A DNA stretch of 64,000 bases from Limnohabitans sp. 15K. GTDB lineage: Bacteria; Pseudomonadota; Gammaproteobacteria; Burkholderiales; Burkholderiaceae_C. Positions 33,284-42,171 of this stretch are shown here, piece after piece. The stretch is from positions 62,001 to 126,000 of the forward strand of contig NZ_NESM01000003.1 of NCBI RefSeq assembly GCF_002778285.1, given 5' to 3'. The notes beneath the pieces are model-generated. The model did not search any database. It was not told the DNA's origin and was given only the letters and a program-made list of their open reading frames with translations. The number at the start of each line of letters is the position of its first letter. Position 1 is the stretch's first letter. The translations under genes and the position numbers were made by a program.

Positions 33284-34942
33284 TTATCCCGCCGAGCCCA
33301 GTGCCAAACCGGCGTGCTCGCGCAGCGGGTGGAAGTGGATTTTGGGGAAGCGCTCTTGCGCCAGTCGCACGTCGTAGGGGCTGGTGCACAAATACGCCAG
33401 CGTACCTGCCGCGTCCAGCGACATGCGCTGGGGGTAGGCGTTGGTGAATTCGCGCAGTTCGGCCGGGGTGTCGGCGGTGATCCAGCGGGCGCCGGTGTAC
33501 TGGCAGCCTTCCAGGCGTACGTCACAGTCGTACTCGGCTTTGAGGCGGTGCTGCACCACTTCAAATTGCAGCTGACCCACAGCGCCGAGCAACATGGGGC
33601 CGCCGATTTCGGGTTTGAAGACCTGGATCGCGCCTTCTTCGCCGAGTTGGTCGAGGCCGGTTTGCAGTTGCTTGGTGCGCAGCGGGTTCTTCAGGATCAC
33701 GGTCATGAAGAGTTCGGGCGCAAAGAAGGGAAGGCCGGTGAATTGCAGGTTGGCGCCGTCAGTGATGGTGTCGCCCAGCTGCACGCCGCCGTGGGTGGTG
33801 AAACCAATGATGTCGCCCGCATAGGCTTCGTCGACCGCCTCTCTCCTTTGTGAGAGGAAGGTGACCACGCTGGTGGGGCGCAGTTCTTTGGCGGTGCGCT
33901 GCACCTTGAGTTTCATGCCGGGGGTGTATTTGCCAGACGCCATGCGCACGAACGCAATGCGGTCGCGGTGGTTGGCGTCCATATTGGCTTGCACCTTGAA
34001 CACCACGCCCGAGAACGCGCTGTCTTCGGGCTGGATTTCTTTGACCACGGGCTGTTTGTTGACCAGCAGATTGCTGGTGCGGGGCTTGGGCGCGGGGGCC
34101 AAGTCGACCAAGGCGTCCAGCACTTCCATCACACCGAAGTTGTTCACGCCGGAGCCGAAGAATACGGGGGTTTGTTTGCCTGCCAAGAAGGCCGCTTCGT
34201 CAAATGCGGGCGATGCGCCGGTGGCCAGCTCCATGCTGTCCATCGCAGTTTGCCACTCCAGGCCAAAGCGCTCGGCCAGTTGGGCTTGCTCGGTGAGGGG
34301 GATGGTTTCGAAGTCTTGCGGCAGGCGTTCGCTGCCGGAGTCAAACACGGTCATGGCCTGCGTGCGCAGGTTGATGATGCCGCCAAACGATTTGCCTTGG
34401 CCCACAGGCCAAGTCATGGGCACGCAGGGCATGCCCAGTTCGCGTTCGACTTCGTCGAGGATGTCGAGCGGGTCGCGCACTTCGCGGTCCATCTTGTTCA
34501 CAAACGTGATGATGGGCGTGTCGCGTTGACGGCAGACCTCGATCAGGCGGCGGGTCTGTGCTTCCACACCGTTGGCCGCGTCAATGACCATGAGCGCCGA
34601 GTCCACCGCCGTGAGCACGCGGTAGGTGTCTTCCGAGAAGTCTTTGTGGCCGGGCGTGTCGAGCAGGTTGATGACGTGCTCGCGGTAGAGCATCTGCATC
34701 ACGGACGAAGCCACCGAAATGCCGCGCTGCTTTTCGATTTCCATCCAGTCCGAGGTGGCGTGGCGCGAGGCCTTGCGGGCCTTGACGGAACCAGCGATCT
34801 GGATCGCGCCCGAGAACAGCAAGAGCTTTTCGGTCAGCGTGGTTTTACCCGCGTCGGGGTGCGAAATGATGGCAAAAGTCCGGCGGCGCCGGGTTTCGTG
34901 GGCGTAGGTCACAAGGGGTCCTGAAATCGTGCGGTCGGCCAA
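33284..34942 (-). CDS. prfC: Peptide chain release factor 3 (RF3)
   Basis: This 552-aa translational GTPase has G1 SHPDAGKTTLTEK, DTPGHKDFSEDT (G3) and FVNKMDRE (G4). The RF3-type C-terminal domain contains GAVGQLQFEVVQHRLKAEYD and ends LREHAGLALGSAG. RF3 recycles RF1/RF2 from ribosomes after peptide release. It is a little longer than the E. coli protein (529 aa). The start ATG (MADRTISG) has no strong alternative. REP-like DNA lies downstream. Confidence 0.97.
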   Translation of the reverse strand: MADRTISGPLVTYAHETRRRRTFAIISHPDAGKTTLTEKLLLFSGAIQIAGSVKARKASRHATSDWMEIEKQRGISVASSVMQMLYREHVINLLDTPGHKDFSEDTYRVLTAVDSALMVIDAANGVEAQTRRLIEVCRQRDTPIITFVNKMDREVRDPLDILDEVERELGMPCVPMTWPVGQGKSFGGIINLRTQAMTVFDSGSERLPQDFETIPLTEQAQLAERFGLEWQTAMDSMELATGASPAFDEAAFLAGKQTPVFFGSGVNNFGVMEVLDALVDLAPAPKPRTSNLLVNKQPVVKEIQPEDSAFSGVVFKVQANMDANHRDRIAFVRMASGKYTPGMKLKVQRTAKELRPTSVVTFLSQRREAVDEAYAGDIIGFTTHGGVQLGDTITDGANLQFTGLPFFAPELFMTVILKNPLRTKQLQTGLDQLGEEGAIQVFKPEIGGPMLLGAVGQLQFEVVQHRLKAEYDCDVRLEGCQYTGARWITADTPAELREFTNAYPQRMSLDAAGTLAYLCTSPYDVRLAQERFPKIHFHPLREHAGLALGSAG

Positions 34943-35045
34943 GGGCCGCCGTGGTGGCCAGGCCCGGGCGGGCTGGCGAAAGTGGTGATTTTACCGGGCC
35001 AAGTGCACTCTGGACCTGGCGCTTCGGTGCTGGTTCAGTGCTGGG

Positions 35046-35795
35046 TTAGCGTTTGGCCACGGGGCATTTGGCGTCGTCGTCCCACGGCAAGGGTTGGATG
35101 TCGTCGGCGTCGCAGTTGGGCGTGCCGGCTTCGCAGCGGGGGCGCAGCTCTTTGAACTCCAGACGCAGCTCCACCCGTCGGCTTTTTTCGGGCTGGTTCA
35201 AGATGGCCGAGTTGAAGGACGAGCCGCCGACAAAAAACTGCTCGCGGATGGCTTGGCGGTCTTCTGGGTTCAGGGCGTCGGCCGCTTTGTTGTCAAGCAG
35301 CACGCACAGCACGCGCTGCGAACGTTCCAGGCTCAGGTTGAGGTTGTAAAGGTACGAGCCCTCGGGGCTGGCATAGCCTTCCAACACAAACCGTTTGAGC
35401 CAGTTTTGGCATTCGGGTGTGCGGGCGATTTGAAGCATATGGGGCACAAAACCGCGCAAATAAGCCGCGCGTTGGGCTTCGAGCTCGTTGCTGTCTTTGG
35501 GGAATTCAGCCAGGGATCCGAGCTCCAACGTTTGGCCGCGCAGTTTCAAGCCGGGGTAGGGGGTGCTTTGGGTGATCTCGCGAATGTCGTCCAAGCAAGC
35601 CGAGATCGCGGTGTCGCGTTGAGCCCGGCCTTCGTCCATTTTTCGCAGGCCTTGTGTGACGTTGAGCAGGGCCACCGCCATGGCCACCACAAACAGCACC
35701 ATCAGCGCGGTCATGAGGTCGGAAAACGAGATCCAGAAGGGTTTTTCTGCCTCGTCGCGGTGCCTTTTGACAGGCGTTCTTCGGGAGCCGAGCAT
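35046..35795 (-). CDS. ZorB/MotB-like OmpA-family protein
   Basis: This 249-aa protein has an N-terminal cytoplasmic tail and one transmembrane segment (DLMTALMVLFVVAMAVALLNVTQ), whose Asp (FSDLMTAL) may be the proton-binding residue of MotB-like stators. A periplasmic OmpA-like domain follows (RFVLEGYASPEGSYLYNLNLSLERSQRV). It follows the MotA/ZorA-like gene by 6 nt, and together they form a stator-type complex. ZorAB pairs belong to Zorya anti-phage systems, but no zorC, zorD or zorE neighbour is present here. Confidence 0.8.
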   Translation of the reverse strand: MLGSRRTPVKRHRDEAEKPFWISFSDLMTALMVLFVVAMAVALLNVTQGLRKMDEGRAQRDTAISACLDDIREITQSTPYPGLKLRGQTLELGSLAEFPKDSNELEAQRAAYLRGFVPHMLQIARTPECQNWLKRFVLEGYASPEGSYLYNLNLSLERSQRVLCVLLDNKAADALNPEDRQAIREQFFVGGSSFNSAILNQPEKSRRVELRLEFKELRPRCEAGTPNCDADDIQPLPWDDDAKCPVAKR

Positions 35796-35801
35796 CGGGT
35801 T

Positions 35802-36773
35802 TCAGCGCTGCGGTGAACCGGTGGCAGAGCTGCGCAGCTGGTTCAAGATTTTGTAGGACAGCGCGGCTTGAATTTCGGTCGCCAGTGTCAGGCGCTCCAC
35901 CGACTGCATGCCGCCTTGGGGCGTGAACAGGGTGTCGAGCGCTTGCTGCAGTTCTTCGACTTGGCGGTAACGGCCCGTGAGGACCGACTTTTCGATCCAG
36001 GTGAACACCATGGCCAAGGTGATGGCCAAGGCCGACACCAAAAAGGCATGGCCCACGGTTTGCACCAGTTGGCTCAACTCGGCCTGCACGCGTTCGGGGT
36101 TGGACACGTCAAAACCGATCAACCCGGCAATCAGGCCCGTGAAGGTGCCAATGATGCCCACGCCGGTCAGGATGCCGGGGATGTGTTTGTAGAAGTTCGA
36201 TTGCAAAGGCGTGTCGACCAAGACTTGCTCGGTGAAATACATATCGGCGTGGCTGCTGGCCTGCCATTTGCCGGCCGTGGTGGCGGCTGACCCTTCGAGT
36301 TGCTGCAAAGATTCCAAGGCTTGGCTGTACTCGCGCCAGACCTGGGCCAGCTGAGGATCGTTCTCGGCCAACTGTTCGATGTTGGACAAGTCAATACGGC
36401 CACCACTGGTGGTCTGCCCCATCTGTCCAAAAAAAGCCCGCGACAAATGGCTGACGCGCTGCCTTGCGACACCCAATGGTCCGGCATCGGCGGCTTGCCA
36501 CTGCGGCTGCAGCGTGCTGGCGTATTGCTGCCAAGCGTGCTGCAGCGGGGGGGAGGTCATGACCTCGCTTTTGAGCTGGGCCAAGTCGATGGACTGCGAG
36601 GGGCTTTGGACGATCAGCTCGATGAGCTGGGCATGGACACGGTTCAGGCTGGTTTTGAGCGTCAGCGCAGGGCCAATGAAGCGGTTGGCGTAATCCAGCG
36701 CGATGAGGCCGATCACGGCGGCCACCAAGCACAAATGCCAGTAGTCGGTAAAGAGGGGCATCAATTGGGGCAT
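35802..36773 (-). CDS. ZorA/MotA-like membrane stator protein
   Basis: The product is about 323 aa from the ATG at 36773. The frame is open farther, but residues before it look non-coding. It has an N-terminal hydrophobic segment (DYWHLCLVAAVIGLIALDYANRF), a long cytoplasmic helical stretch, and two late membrane segments with the MotA/TolQ/ExbB core (IPGILTGVGIIGTFTGLIAGLIGFD ... GHAFLVSALAITLAMVFTW). Its partner is the ZorB-like gene downstream. It may be an orphan Zorya-like pair or a housekeeping stator. Confidence 0.8.
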   Translation of the reverse strand: MPQLMPLFTDYWHLCLVAAVIGLIALDYANRFIGPALTLKTSLNRVHAQLIELIVQSPSQSIDLAQLKSEVMTSPPLQHAWQQYASTLQPQWQAADAGPLGVARQRVSHLSRAFFGQMGQTTSGGRIDLSNIEQLAENDPQLAQVWREYSQALESLQQLEGSAATTAGKWQASSHADMYFTEQVLVDTPLQSNFYKHIPGILTGVGIIGTFTGLIAGLIGFDVSNPERVQAELSQLVQTVGHAFLVSALAITLAMVFTWIEKSVLTGRYRQVEELQQALDTLFTPQGGMQSVERLTLATEIQAALSYKILNQLRSSATGSPQR

Positions 36774-36891
36774 GGGCTTGGCAGGTGAGTGGGCGGTTAA
36801 GGTTGGGGGCAGTCTAGCAAATGCCCGGCGAGCAACCCTGCAACGGGGGCGATCTTGTGGTCCATGGCTGGCTGTGTTGAAAAGACTGCGA

Positions 36892-36897
36892 TAGAAT
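36892..36897 (+). promoter_or_regulatory. Possible -10 box of the ahcY transcript
   Basis: TAGAAT lies eight bases upstream of the SAH-riboswitch 5' strand, where transcription should begin. No good -35 hexamer is visible at 17 bp; only a weak TGGCTG is found. Confidence 0.35.
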
Positions 36898-36904
36898 TCA
36901 TCAT

Positions 36905-36994
36905 TCCGAGGAGCGTTGCAGCGCCCCCTGGCTTTGAACAAAAGCTGGCAGCGGGGCGTGAGGCTCGGAACACTTCAACAGCAACGACGCTCAT
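36905..36994 (+). promoter_or_regulatory. SAH riboswitch upstream of ahcY
   Basis: The sequence carries the conserved SAH-aptamer blocks: CCGAGGAGCGTTGCAGCG, then a variable hairpin (GCTGGCAGC region), then GAGGCTCGGAA pairing with the first block, and GCAACGACGCTCA forming the pseudoknot-side segment. It sits about 85 nt before the ahcY start. In beta- and some gammaproteobacteria this RNA activates ahcY when S-adenosylhomocysteine accumulates. This is a pattern match by eye. Confidence 0.9.
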
Positions 36995-37079
36995 CCACAC
37001 GACGTGCGGTGAGCCTGTTTTTCCCCTTCAGTGCTTTGCCCATGTGTGTGGTTCATTCACATTGCTTGGAGCTTTTCTC

Positions 37080-38513
37080 ATGAATGCACGTATGCCTTCT
37101 ACCGTCAACGCTGACTGCGTGATCGCCGATATCGGCCTGGCCGATTGGGGCCGCAAAGAAATCAAAATCGCCGAGACCGAAATGCCGGGCCTGATGGCCA
37201 TCCGTGAAGAGTTCAACAAGTCGCAGCCCCTGAAGGGCGCGCGCATCACGGGCTCACTGCACATGACCATTCAGACGGCCGTGCTGATCGAGACCTTGCA
37301 AGCCTTGGGCGCTGACGTGCGTTGGGCCTCTTGCAACATCTTCTCGACCCAAGACCACGCCGCTGCCGCCATTGCCGCCAAGGGCACGCCTGTGTTCGCC
37401 ATCAAGGGCGAAACCTTGGCCGACTACTGGGACTACACCCACCGCATTTTTGACTTCGGCGCGGCAGGCACACCCGGCGAAGGCCCCAACATGATCCTGG
37501 ACGATGGCGGCGACGCCACGCTGCTGATGCACCTGGGCAAGCGCGCTGAAACCGATGCTTCTTTGATTGCCAACCCCACCAGCGAAGAAGAGACCTGCCT
37601 GTTCAACGCCATCAAGGCCAAGCTGGCCGTGGACCCGACCTGGTACAGCCGTAAGGGCGCGCACATCATTGGCGTGACCGAAGAGACCACCACCGGCGTG
37701 TTGCGCCTGAACGAGATGGCCGCCAAAGGCAGCCTGATGTTCCGCGCCATCAACGTGAACGACTCGGTGACCAAGAGCAAGTTCGACAACCTGTACGGCT
37801 GCCGCGAATCCTTGGTGGACTCCATCAAGCGCGCGACCGACGTGATGATCGCCGGCAAAGTGGCCGTGGTCGCCGGTTACGGTGATGTGGGCAAGGGTTC
37901 GGCCCAAGCCCTGCGCGCCTTGAGCGCCCAAGTCTGGGTGACCGAGATCGACCCGATCAACGCCCTGCAAGCCGCGATGGAAGGCTTCAAAGTCGTGACC
38001 ATGGAATACGCCGCCGACAAGTGCGACATCTTCGTGTCGGCCACCGGCAACAAGAACGTGATCCGCTACGAGCACATGGCCGCCATGAAGGACGAAGCCA
38101 TCGTTTGCAACATCGGCCACTTCGACAACGAAATCGACGTTGCCTCTTTGGAAAAACTGCAGTGGGACGAGATCAAGCCCCAGGTTGACCACATCATCTT
38201 CCCCGATGGCAAGAAGATCACCTTGTTGGCCAAGGGCCGCTTGGTGAACTTGGGTTGCGCCACTGGCCACCCCAGCTTTGTGATGTCGTCCTCGTTTGCC
38301 AACCAGACCATTGCTCAGATCGAGCTGTTCACCAAACAAGACCAGTATGAAAACGGCAAGGTTTACGTGTTGCCGAAGCACCTGGACGAAAAAGTGGCGC
38401 GTTTGCACCTGAAGAAGGTCGGCGCGATGTTGTCCGAACTCAGCGAAGAGCAAGCCGCTTACATCGGTGTGTCTAAAAACGGTCCTTACAAAGCCGACAC
38501 TTACCGTTATTGA
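37080..38513 (+). CDS. ahcY: Adenosylhomocysteinase (SAH hydrolase)
   Basis: The product is 477 aa from the ATG at 37080. It has [20 protein letters not shown] at the start, [20 protein letters not shown] in the substrate domain, the NAD-binding loop [12 protein letters not shown] and the C-terminal PYKADTYRY, including the Lys/Tyr that contact NAD. It splits S-adenosylhomocysteine into adenosine and homocysteine. tlyA and metF follow on the same strand. The open frame extends upstream to 36855, but that overlaps the riboswitch and is not coding. Confidence 0.97.
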   Translation: MNARMPSTVNADCVIADIGLADWGRKEIKIAETEMPGLMAIREEFNKSQPLKGARITGSLHMTIQTAVLIETLQALGADVRWASCNIFSTQDHAAAAIAAKGTPVFAIKGETLADYWDYTHRIFDFGAAGTPGEGPNMILDDGGDATLLMHLGKRAETDASLIANPTSEEETCLFNAIKAKLAVDPTWYSRKGAHIIGVTEETTTGVLRLNEMAAKGSLMFRAINVNDSVTKSKFDNLYGCRESLVDSIKRATDVMIAGKVAVVAGYGDVGKGSAQALRALSAQVWVTEIDPINALQAAMEGFKVVTMEYAADKCDIFVSATGNKNVIRYEHMAAMKDEAIVCNIGHFDNEIDVASLEKLQWDEIKPQVDHIIFPDGKKITLLAKGRLVNLGCATGHPSFVMSSSFANQTIAQIELFTKQDQYENGKVYVLPKHLDEKVARLHLKKVGAMLSELSEEQAAYIGVSKNGPYKADTYRY

Positions 38514-38522
38514 ACCCAATCG

Positions 38523-38628
38523 CCCGGGGGCGGGGCTCCTACAGATGAGGCCTTCTGGCTTTACCCCCTGTGGGAGCGACGCCCTCGTCGCGATTGAAGG
38601 TTTCATCGCCCCGAGGGCGTCCCACAGG
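38523..38628. repeat. REP-like repeat pair between ahcY and tlyA
   Basis: GGGGCGGGGCTCCTACA and the opposed TGTGGGAGCGACGCCCTCGTCGCGAT units are followed by a third, CATCGCCCCGAGGGCGTCCCACA. The unit family matches 33161-33235 and the other three loci. The palindromes may act as transcript barriers between ahcY and tlyA. Confidence 0.7.
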
Positions 38629-38656
38629 CGATTCTTAAAACTGAAATGACCGATTG

Positions 38657-39505
38657 ATGCGCATTGACCAACTTCTCGTCGAACGTGGCCTGGCCGCTTC
38701 TCGCTCTCAAGCCCAGCGACTGATTGCTGGGGGCGTTAAGTGGCAGCAGCCCGACGGGGCTTGGCGCACCGTCGTCAAGAACCGTGACGAGGTGCCCGAG
38801 AGCGCTGCTCTGGAGTTGCTCGATGACGCCGAGTCGCGCTATGTGTCTCGCGGCGGCCTCAAGCTCGAAGGCGCATTGAAGGCCACGGGCATTAAAGTCG
38901 ATGGTTTGCGCTGCCTGGATGTGGGCCAAAGCACCGGTGGCTTCACCGACTGCTTGCTGCAACACGGCGCGTCCGAGGTGGTGGGTGTGGATGTGGGCCA
39001 TGCCCAGGTGCACCCGCGCATCAGCCAAGACGAACGTGTGGTTTGCATCGAGGGCGTGAACGCACGCGAGCTGGAGCCGGGCGATGAACGCATTCACGAT
39101 GCGCTGGAAGGTTTCGATGTGATGGTGGGCGATGTGTCGTTCATCTCGCTCACCCTGGTGCTGCCAGGCGTGGTGCATTTGCTCAAGCCCACGGGCCAGT
39201 TGCTCATGCTGGTGAAACCCCAGTTCGAGTTGCAACCGGGTCAAGTGGGCAAGGGCGGCATCGTGAAAGACGACACGCATTTCCCGTTCATCGAAAACCG
39301 CGTGCGCACGGCACTGATCGAATTGGGCATGAAAGTGACGGCTTGGCTGGACAGCCCGATTGCGGGTGGTGACGGCAACCACGAGTTTTTTGTGCAAGCC
39401 TGCTGGCCCAACCCAGACGCGGTATTGCCCGCACGCGAGGCCACGCGCGTGGCACACGAGGCCGATCTGGCCGCCAAGGCGTATGCCAAGGCCAACGACT
39501 ATTGA
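38657..39505 (+). CDS. tlyA: TlyA-family rRNA methyltransferase
   Basis: The product is about 282 aa from the ATG at 38657. An S4-like RNA-binding domain (MRIDQLLVERGLAASRSQAQRLIAGG) is followed by the FtsJ-like SAM domain with LDVGQSTGGFTDCLLQ and VVGVDVGHAQVHPR, and KPQFELQPGQVGKGGIVKD. Homologues 2'-O-methylate rRNA; hemolysin A is an old name. It lies between ahcY and metF, so a SAM-cycle context is visible. Confidence 0.93.
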   Translation: MRIDQLLVERGLAASRSQAQRLIAGGVKWQQPDGAWRTVVKNRDEVPESAALELLDDAESRYVSRGGLKLEGALKATGIKVDGLRCLDVGQSTGGFTDCLLQHGASEVVGVDVGHAQVHPRISQDERVVCIEGVNARELEPGDERIHDALEGFDVMVGDVSFISLTLVLPGVVHLLKPTGQLLMLVKPQFELQPGQVGKGGIVKDDTHFPFIENRVRTALIELGMKVTAWLDSPIAGGDGNHEFFVQACWPNPDAVLPAREATRVAHEADLAAKAYAKANDY

Positions 39506-39522
39506 TTTTTGAAGGTGACGTG

Positions 39523-40356
39523 ATGTCTGGTTTGAAGCTGCCGATCAGCCTGGAATTTTTCCCACCCAAAACGCCTGAGGGCGCAGACAAGCTGCGTGGC
39601 GTGCGCGAGAAGTTGTATGCCCTGAAGCCTGAGTTTTGCTCGGTGACTTACGGTGCGGGTGGCTCAACGCAAGAAGGCACTTTTTCGACCGTGAGCGCCA
39701 TCCTCGGTGAAGGCGTTGCAGCTGCTTCGCACTTTTCGTGCATTGGCGCAACCAAGGCTTCGGTGCGCGAAGAGTTGGCCACACTCAAGGCCATGGGCGT
39801 CAAGCGCCTGGTGGCTTTGCGTGGCGACTTGCCCAGCGGCTACGGTGCGGGTGGTGAGTTTCACTACGCCAGCGATTTGGTGGCGTTCATTCGGGCTGAG
39901 ACGGGTGACGATTTCCACATCGAAGTGGCGGCCTACCCCGAAATCCACCCTCAGGCCAAGTCGCCCGAAGCCGATTTGCAGGCTTTTGCCACCAAGGTCA
40001 AGGCCGGTGCCAACTCGGCCATCACCCAATATTTTTACAACAGCGATGCCTACTTCCGCTTTGTAGATGATGCCTACAAACTCGGAGTGGACGTGCCCGT
40101 GGTGCCCGGCATCATGCCCATCACCAGCTCATCGCAGTTGCTGCGTTTTTCAGACGCGTGTGGCGCAGAAATACCGCGCTGGATTCGCCTTCGCCTGCAA
40201 GGCTATGGGGATGACATCGCCTCGATCAAGGCGTTTGGCCTGGAGGTGGTGTCGGACCTGTGCGAGCAGCTGATCAACGGTGGCGTGCCCGCGATTCACT
40301 TCTACACCATGAACCAGAGTGCGGCGACCTTGGACATTGTCGAGCGCTTGAATTAA
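39523..40356 (+). CDS. metF: 5,10-methylenetetrahydrofolate reductase
   Basis: The product is 277 aa from the ATG at 39523 with AAGGTGA 9 nt upstream. It shows LEFFPPKTPEGADKLRG, SVTYGAGGST, LVALRGDLPSG and QFFYNSDAYFRFVD-like residues (ITQYFYNSDAYFRFVD). It supplies methyltetrahydrofolate for methionine synthesis, fitting the ahcY neighbour. It is followed by a REP-like repeat. Confidence 0.96.
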   Translation: MSGLKLPISLEFFPPKTPEGADKLRGVREKLYALKPEFCSVTYGAGGSTQEGTFSTVSAILGEGVAAASHFSCIGATKASVREELATLKAMGVKRLVALRGDLPSGYGAGGEFHYASDLVAFIRAETGDDFHIEVAAYPEIHPQAKSPEADLQAFATKVKAGANSAITQYFYNSDAYFRFVDDAYKLGVDVPVVPGIMPITSSSQLLRFSDACGAEIPRWIRLRLQGYGDDIASIKAFGLEVVSDLCEQLINGGVPAIHFYTMNQSAATLDIVERLN

Positions 40357-40363
40357 TTCGAGG

Positions 40364-40455
40364 TCATCGCCCCGAGGGCGGGGCTCCTACAACAGCAGCC
40401 TGCCATCGCGCGCAAGCGACGTTCCTTTGTAGGAGCGGCGCCCCCGCCGCGAAGG
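40364..40455. repeat. REP-like repeat pair between metF and paaE
   Basis: TCATCGCCCCGAGGGCGGGGCTCCTACA and TTTGTAGGAGCGGCGCCCCCGCCGCGA-type units face each other with a short unique centre. They match the same family as the other REP-like loci. They lie between convergent genes, so they may also serve as a bidirectional terminator. Confidence 0.72.
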
Positions 40456-40458
40456 TTT

Positions 40459-41589
40459 TCAACGCTCGTCGAAACTCACCACCACCCTGTCGCTGGTGGC
40501 GCGGGCTTGGCAAGACAGAATGAAGCCTTGCTCGACTTCGGGCTTTTCGAGGGTGAAGTTCTTCTCCATCTCGGTGGTGCCTGCCATGACTTTGCAGCGG
40601 CAGGTGCAGCAAACCCCGGCTTTGCAGGAGTATGGCAAGTCCATGCCCAGTGACAAAGCGATGTCGAGGATTTTTTGGTTGCGGCGCATCGGCATGTTGT
40701 AAGGCTTGCCGTCCAGCACCACGGTGAGCTGAACTTCACCCGATTCACCACCAGCGCTGTTGGCGTCACCCATGCTTTGATCGGGTTTGCCCAGCACCGC
40801 TTTGGCCCGTGCTTCGGGCGTCAATGCGTCCAAAGTGGGGGAGCTGAAGCGTTCGCTGCGGATGCGTTCGGGCTTGACACCTGCCGTCAACAGGGCTTGC
40901 TCGGTCGCTTCGATCATGGCCTCGGGGCCGCACACAAACACTTCGTCCATGCTGCCCACCGGCAAAAACGCGTCGATGATGGCTTGCACTTTGGCCGCGT
41001 CAATGCGGCCTTCGAGCAGCGGCACTTCTTGCGCTTGGCGCGACAAGATGTGGATCAAGGTCAGGCGCGAAGGGTAACGGTCTTTCAGGTCTTGCAGCGC
41101 TTCGTTGAACATGACGCTGTCCATGCGGCGATTGCCGTAGACCAATGTGAATTTGCTCTCTGGCTGCTCCTCCAGGGTGCTGGCCAAAATCGACAGGATA
41201 GGGGTGATGCCCGAGCCCGCTGCAAAGCCCACGCGGTGAATGGCGCGGGGGCGCTGCACCACAAAACGGCCATCGGGTGGCATCACGCGCAGGGTGTCGC
41301 CGACTTTCAGTTGGCTGGCTGCCCAGTTGGAAAACACGCCGCCCTCAACAGGGCGAATGCCCACTTCTAGTAGACCTTGTTTTTGCAGCTGGCTGCGTGC
41401 CGAGCTGATGGAGTAACTGCGTCGCACATCGTTGCCGCCGATGTCGGCGCGCAGCGTTAAAAACTGGCCAGGCTGGAAGTCAAAGCTGCTGCGCAGGTCC
41501 GTGGGCACGTTCAGCGTGATGGCCACGGCACCGGCCGCCTCCGGGTTGATGCGTGAAATCTGAAGGTCATGAAAGCGGGGAGCGGACAT
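40459..41589 (-). CDS. paaE: Phenylacetyl-CoA epoxidase reductase subunit PaaE
   Basis: The product is 376 aa from the ATG at 41589. The N-terminal ferredoxin-reductase domain contains FAD-binding residues (RRSYSISSA) and NAD-binding GSGITPILSILASTL. A C-terminal 2Fe-2S plant-ferredoxin domain has the cluster motif CKAGVCCTCRCKVMAG and a later Cys in ILSCQA. It feeds electrons to the diiron oxygenase PaaA. It is the last gene of the paaABCDE operon. Confidence 0.96.
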   Translation of the reverse strand: MSAPRFHDLQISRINPEAAGAVAITLNVPTDLRSSFDFQPGQFLTLRADIGGNDVRRSYSISSARSQLQKQGLLEVGIRPVEGGVFSNWAASQLKVGDTLRVMPPDGRFVVQRPRAIHRVGFAAGSGITPILSILASTLEEQPESKFTLVYGNRRMDSVMFNEALQDLKDRYPSRLTLIHILSRQAQEVPLLEGRIDAAKVQAIIDAFLPVGSMDEVFVCGPEAMIEATEQALLTAGVKPERIRSERFSSPTLDALTPEARAKAVLGKPDQSMGDANSAGGESGEVQLTVVLDGKPYNMPMRRNQKILDIALSLGMDLPYSCKAGVCCTCRCKVMAGTTEMEKNFTLEKPEVEQGFILSCQARATSDRVVVSFDER

Positions 41590-41613
41590 GGTGCATGACT
41601 GCTGCAAGGCAGT

Positions 41614-42162
41614 TCAGTAAGGTTTGAAGTAATCGAAGGGCTCCATGCAGGCCAGGCACCGGTAAAGGGCTTTGCAGGCGGTGGAGCCGAAATGGGAGGT
41701 TTCTGTGGTGTTGGCCGATCCGCACTGTGGGCAGTTCACCACCTCGGGCTTGGCACTGCGGGCCGCAAACTGCACGACGTTGGCTGCGCCAGATGGGGCG
41801 CTGGCGCAGGCATGTGGCGGGGCAATGCCATAGGCACGCAGCTTGTCTTTGGCGGCCTCCGTCATCCAGTCCGTCGTCCACGCCGGGGCCAATTGCGTCA
41901 CCACACGACCTTGCAGTCCGTTGGCTTGCAGCAGGGCTTTCACGTCGTCTTCGATTTGGCCCATGGCGGGGCAGCCGCTGTAAGTGGGCGTGATGACGAC
42001 CTCTAGCCCTTGTCCGCCTTCACGCACGTCACGCAAGATGCCCAGCTCGCGCAGTGTGACGACCGGGATTTCCGGGTCGGTCAGCTGCTCGAGCAATGCC
42101 CAAGCATGGGCCACATCGGCGGTGCGTTGGGGCGTAGAGGCTGGCAAAGCAGTGAAGGCCAT
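41614..42162 (-). CDS. paaD: Phenylacetate degradation protein PaaD
   Basis: This 182-aa protein has a DUF59 (MIP18/SufT-like) N-terminal domain (HAWALLEQLTDPEIPVVTLRELGILRDV). The C-terminus carries the PaaD Cys motif (VVNCPQCGSANTTETSHFGSTACKALYRC). It is probably an Fe-S maturation factor for PaaE/PaaA. It is separated from paaC by 9 nt and cotranscribed. Confidence 0.95.
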   Translation of the reverse strand: MAFTALPASTPQRTADVAHAWALLEQLTDPEIPVVTLRELGILRDVREGGQGLEVVITPTYSGCPAMGQIEDDVKALLQANGLQGRVVTQLAPAWTTDWMTEAAKDKLRAYGIAPPHACASAPSGAANVVQFAARSAKPEVVNCPQCGSANTTETSHFGSTACKALYRCLACMEPFDYFKPY

Positions 42163-42171
42163 TGGCGTGAA

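Noticed and set aside
33151..33564. Upstream extension of the HAD phosphatase frame
   Set aside because: The extension runs through a REP-like repeat and into the 3' part of prfC in another frame; it shows no protein-like pattern before the ATG at 33150.
35046..36773. Complete Zorya defence system
   Set aside because: Only ZorA/ZorB-like genes are present; no effector genes (zorC/D/E) are adjacent.
36855..37079. Upstream extension of the ahcY frame
   Set aside because: It overlaps the SAH riboswitch and has no homology-like residues before the ATG at 37080.
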